8,282 bases of DNA from DATGYC01 sp035298385 (lineage in GTDB: Bacteria; Bacillota; Sulfobacillia; Symbiobacteriales; Symbiobacteriaceae), in NCBI GenBank assembly GCA_035298385.1, contig DATGYC010000380.1, positions 1 to 8,282 on the forward strand. The letters run 5' to 3'. A program made the translations under genes and the position numbers. This document shows, in pieces, positions 6,137-8,282 of the stretch. The notes below the pieces were generated by a model. It had not been told where the DNA came from. It saw only the letters and a program-made list of their open reading frames with translations, and did no database searches. Position 1 is the first letter of the stretch; every line of letters begins with the position of its first letter.

Positions 6137-6170
6137 CCCATTCCGATGCAGCTGACCAGCATCGAATGGG
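6137..6170. other. 12-bp hairpin with one bulge
   Basis: CCCATT + CGATGC pairs with GCATCG + AATGGG around a 9-nt loop, with one unpaired C at 6143. CCG/CGG pairs outside could extend it past a 3-nt bulge. It has no U-tract. Its position in a gene-free region next to another strong hairpin suggests a structured RNA or an extragenic palindrome, but no known RNA family was recognised. Confidence 0.5.
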
Positions 6171-6234
6171 GAGCGGCAGACAGACGGTAGGTAGGCGGCA
6201 GGTAAGCGGGTGCGGCAGGGGAGATCGACGTGAC

Positions 6235-6280
6235 ACAGAGCGGCCAGCAGGGTGAAGATGCTCCCCGCTGGCCGCTCTGT
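6235..6280. terminator. Perfect 14-bp hairpin downstream of the membrane protein gene
   Basis: ACAGAGCGGCCAGC (6235-6248) is exactly complementary to 6267-6280, with an 18-nt loop in which GGG and CCC can pair further. It lies about 48 nt past the stop of the minus-strand membrane protein gene, so it is probably its terminator or 3'-end stabiliser. As with the aceA hairpin, there is no U-tract. Confidence 0.55.
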
Positions 6281-6327
6281 CGACTGCACTCACCGCACGT
6301 AAGGACGCATACGCGCGCACAAGCGCC

Positions 6328-7089
6328 TCATCCCCCCGACCGCTCAACCCGCCCCACTAGCAAAAGCGTAAACCCTGGCACCGCCAGTAGCTGCACGAAG
6401 CCAAAGCCCACGTGCCCCAGGAAGCCCAGCCGCAGCAAGACCCCCAGCACCACCGCATACCCAAGCGCAAACCCGACCACGAGCAACGAAGCCAGCGCCG
6501 CCTCACCGGGGTCCCGCACCAGCGCCCGTCCGCAGTGGCCAAAGGCCTGCAGAGTCCCCAACCGCTTCACCGTCGCAAGGTAGACCGGGTAGAGAAGACC
6601 GTAGAGCCCCGCCGGAATCGCTAACAGCCCCCAGAGCAAGGCCCCCCACGGGCCCAGCAGGAGTACGAGCAAGACCAACATCCCCACCGCCCCCAGTGCA
6701 AAGGGCAGCACCACCCCGAGGGCCCGCCAGAACCCCAGCGCCCCCGCCGTCCAGAAGGCCAGGAAGCCGACCGGCTCGCCCCGGTAGAGCCGCGCCGCGG
6801 CGCCCAACAGTCCCGCCAGCATGAAGGCCGTGGCGGCCAGTAGAATCGGTACGACTGCCACCCCCGCCAGACCCGCGGCCCCCGCTACCAGGGCGACCAG
6901 CTCACGGCTCCCCCCGTCCAGTCGGGGCGCCCGCATCCCGCCCGAGAGACTCTGATAGCCGAGTAGCAACGGCACGAGCAGCCCTGCGATCACCCCATAG
7001 GTCAGGATCTGTGCCAGCAGGTGTGCGGCCCCAATCAGGCCCAACTCGGGCCAGCGACGCCTCAGAATCTCCGCCGTCGACTGGCGCAT
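6328..7089 (-). CDS. Multi-spanning membrane protein of unknown function
   Basis: A 253-residue, very hydrophobic protein with about six membrane helices: a long N-terminal one from about residue 17 to 44, a pair at about 62-95, one at about 105-145 that may be two, one at about 145-165, and two in the C-terminal third. The start at ATG 7089 has AAGGGGG 7 nt upstream; the open frame extends to 7503, but that extension overlaps the divergent gerA-type gene in antisense and is not protein-like. The loop TLQAFGHCGRALVRDPGEA between helices resembles the amphipathic loops of poorly characterised six-helix membrane families (DUF975-like or glycerophosphodiesterase membrane-domain-like), but this is only an impression. 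There are no obvious catalytic residues. The divergent spore germination gene makes a spore-membrane role possible, not shown. Confidence 0.8.
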   Translation of the reverse strand: MRQSTAEILRRRWPELGLIGAAHLLAQILTYGVIAGLLVPLLLGYQSLSGGMRAPRLDGGSRELVALVAGAAGLAGVAVVPILLAATAFMLAGLLGAAARLYRGEPVGFLAFWTAGALGFWRALGVVLPFALGAVGMLVLLVLLLGPWGALLWGLLAIPAGLYGLLYPVYLATVKRLGTLQAFGHCGRALVRDPGEAALASLLVVGFALGYAVVLGVLLRLGFLGHVGFGFVQLLAVPGFTLLLVGRVERSGG

Positions 7090-7155
7090 GCGGGCGCCCC
7101 CTTCGCGTGCAATCTCTCCCTGCAGGGTGCCCCGCCTACGGGCGCCGGTATCCTT

Positions 7156-7185
7156 GTATACGGCGGCGCTTGAAGGCTCATCCTG
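7156..7185 (+). promoter_or_regulatory. Possible sigma-G-like (forespore) promoter of the germination gene
   Basis: GTATA at 7156-7160 and CATCCTG at 7179-7185 are separated by 18 nt. This resembles the forespore sigma-G pattern (about GNATR, 17-18 nt, CATNNTA), with a mismatch at the last -10 base. gerA-type operons are known sigma-G targets. A problem is that the predicted start point falls at about 7192, on the ribosome site, leaving a leader of only about 13-15 nt. Confidence 0.3.
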
Positions 7186-7206
7186 ACGCGCAGGGGGAAT
7201 GTACGC

Positions 7207-8282
7207 ATGCAGATCAACACGGAGGTCCACGCCCGCGGTCCGACAAGGAACTCCGGCCTTCCCCCACGGGAGGGCGATCCCTGGATCGGGAATCCGGTCA
7301 TCCGCAAGCTGATGAAGCGGGCAGACCTGCCGGAGCCCTACGCTGTCACCTTGGCCAAGTACATACAACTCAGTGCCCTGATCGAATGGGGCGGGATCGG
7401 CTACGAGGGCGGGAGCCTGGAGGAGACGGCTCGCGAGCTGCAGGCCCTGCCGATCCACGAGAGCCTCGGCGTCAACCTGCACATCCTGGGCGCCCTGCTG
7501 CAATCCTCAGAGGACCTGCTGATTCGCATGCTGCAGGGGCCTGATAATAAGGAGATCCTGCTGGCGGGCATTGATGGGCTTATGGATACCGACCGCATTG
7601 AGATGCACGTCATCACCCCGCTGGTGCGCGCCGCCGCACGGACCGAACCGCCGGCGACGTTGCCCGTGCGCATTCAGAACGGTGAACTCTACGCCTGGCT
7701 CCAGGAGCATGGCCTCGCCGCTATCTCGATGCATTCGATCCAGACGCTCAGTGATGCCGTAGCCTGCATCCTGCAGGGGGATCTGCTCATCCTGGTTGAC
7801 GGTTTTGCGCACGGCCTCTTCGCCTCCTTACGTGGCTGGGCCGAGCGGGCGATCTCAGAGTCAACGACGGAACCCGCCATGCGCGCGCCCAAGGAGGCGT
7901 TCAACGAGTCGATCCGCACCATGACCGCCCTGGTGCGTCGCCGGATGCGCTCGCCGCACCTGCGGATCGAACGCTACCTCATCGGGGTTGAGTCCCCGAC
8001 CGCGGTCGACCTGCTCTTTGTCCAAGGGCTCACATCACCGGATCTGGTCCACGAGGCGCGTGCCCGTCTGCAGCGCATTCAGGTAGATCGGCTCAAGACG
8101 GCTGGCATGCTCGAAGAGCTCCTGGAGGATCAGCCCTCGGCCTTCTTCCCGCAGTTTCTTACGACGGAGCGGCCGGATCGTGTCGCCTCCTATCTCATGG
8201 AGGGGAAGATCGCCTTCCTGATCGACGGCGAGCAGAATGCCAAACTCGCCCCGGTCTCCTTCGTCCACTTCCTGTCCGCCCC
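7207..8282 (+). CDS. GerA-family spore germination protein (partial, 3' end outside window)
   Basis: This is the A subunit type of an inner-spore-membrane germinant receptor, which senses nutrients and triggers germination. The 358 codons seen cover the N-terminal cytosolic domain; the membrane helices lie beyond the right edge. Family landmarks are SEDLLIRML...LLAGIDGLMD (about 101-125), ILVDGFAHG (196-204), FNESIRTMTALVRRRMRSPH (232-251), LRIERYLIGVESPTAVDLLF (252-271), RLKTAGMLEELLEDQPSAFF (295-314), TERPDRVASYLMEGKIAFLIDG (320-341) and FVHFL (352-356). The start at 7207 has AGGGGG 9 nt upstream (7192-7197). About 80-90 residues precede the usual beginning of the domain, a longer N-terminus than in the B. 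subtilis proteins. A GerB/GerC-type pair may follow outside the window. Confidence 0.93.
   Translation, partial: MQINTEVHARGPTRNSGLPPREGDPWIGNPVIRKLMKRADLPEPYAVTLAKYIQLSALIEWGGIGYEGGSLEETARELQALPIHESLGVNLHILGALLQSSEDLLIRMLQGPDNKEILLAGIDGLMDTDRIEMHVITPLVRAAARTEPPATLPVRIQNGELYAWLQEHGLAAISMHSIQTLSDAVACILQGDLLILVDGFAHGLFASLRGWAERAISESTTEPAMRAPKEAFNESIRTMTALVRRRMRSPHLRIERYLIGVESPTAVDLLFVQGLTSPDLVHEARARLQRIQVDRLKTAGMLEELLEDQPSAFFPQFLTTERPDRVASYLMEGKIAFLIDGEQNAKLAPVSFVHFLSA

Larger units (their letters stand above)
5873..6327. other. Gene-free region with AT-rich half and structured GC-rich half
   Basis: About 455 nt without a credible protein gene. 5905-5990 is clearly AT-rich compared with everything around it and probably carries the promoter of the minus-strand gene at 5417; a near-palindrome CTATTTGAATAG (5914-5925) and a poor TTGTTT/TAGGAT pair 15 nt apart are visible there. 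A tandem 10-mer starting CCTATGCG lies at 5990-6009. A G-rich stretch at 6186-6221 repeats GCGGCAGG twice (6195-6202, 6212-6219). Two strong hairpins follow or overlap this part and are listed separately. The open frames here (for example 5891-6190) lack ribosome sites and protein-like composition. Confidence 0.5.

Noticed and set aside
1..8282. CRISPR arrays, tRNA or rRNA genes, transposases
   Set aside because: No regularly spaced repeats, no tRNA cloverleaf or rRNA segments and no transposase-like proteins were seen on either strand.

Overview
The window is GC-rich and densely coded, and holds eight genes, two of them cut by the window edges. Two features suggest the host. A GerA-family spore germinant receptor subunit at the right edge points to an endospore-forming, high-GC Bacillota-like bacterium. 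A VKOR-type quinone-linked oxidase indicates a cell envelope where disulfides are made, probably by an aerobic or facultative organism. The genus cannot be fixed from this sequence. TGA is used as a true stop in at least two genes (at 800-802 and 6328-6330), so the standard code applies.

Left block (1-2118, all minus strand): a selenoprotein-type DsbA-like thioredoxin-fold oxidase, then a four-helix VKOR homologue, then a partial SAM-dependent methyltransferase. The oxidase gene is the main discovery. It looks like two ORFs split by a stop, but the stop is an in-frame TGA exactly where the first active-site cysteine of CxxC should be, giving Sec-Pro-Ala-Cys. The reading frame continues without shift into the rest of a normal family member. 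A hairpin with a G-first apical loop lies about 20 nt after the TGA, as expected for a bacterial SECIS. VKOR would draw electrons from this protein and pass them to quinone. VKOR and the methyltransferase overlap by ATGA and are almost certainly co-transcribed.

Centre (2119-5411): a regulatory gap of about 350 nt, then the glyoxylate shunt pair aceB (malate synthase A) and aceA (isocitrate lyase). They are translationally coupled by a TAATG overlap and end in a long perfect hairpin. Together they allow growth on acetate, fatty acids or other C2 sources.

Right block (5417-8282): an unrecognised 151-residue protein on the minus strand; a gene-free region of about 455 nt with an AT-rich half and two strong hairpins; a six-helix-type membrane protein of unknown function on the minus strand; and, divergent from it, the partial gerA-type germination gene with a possible forespore (sigma-G-like) promoter.
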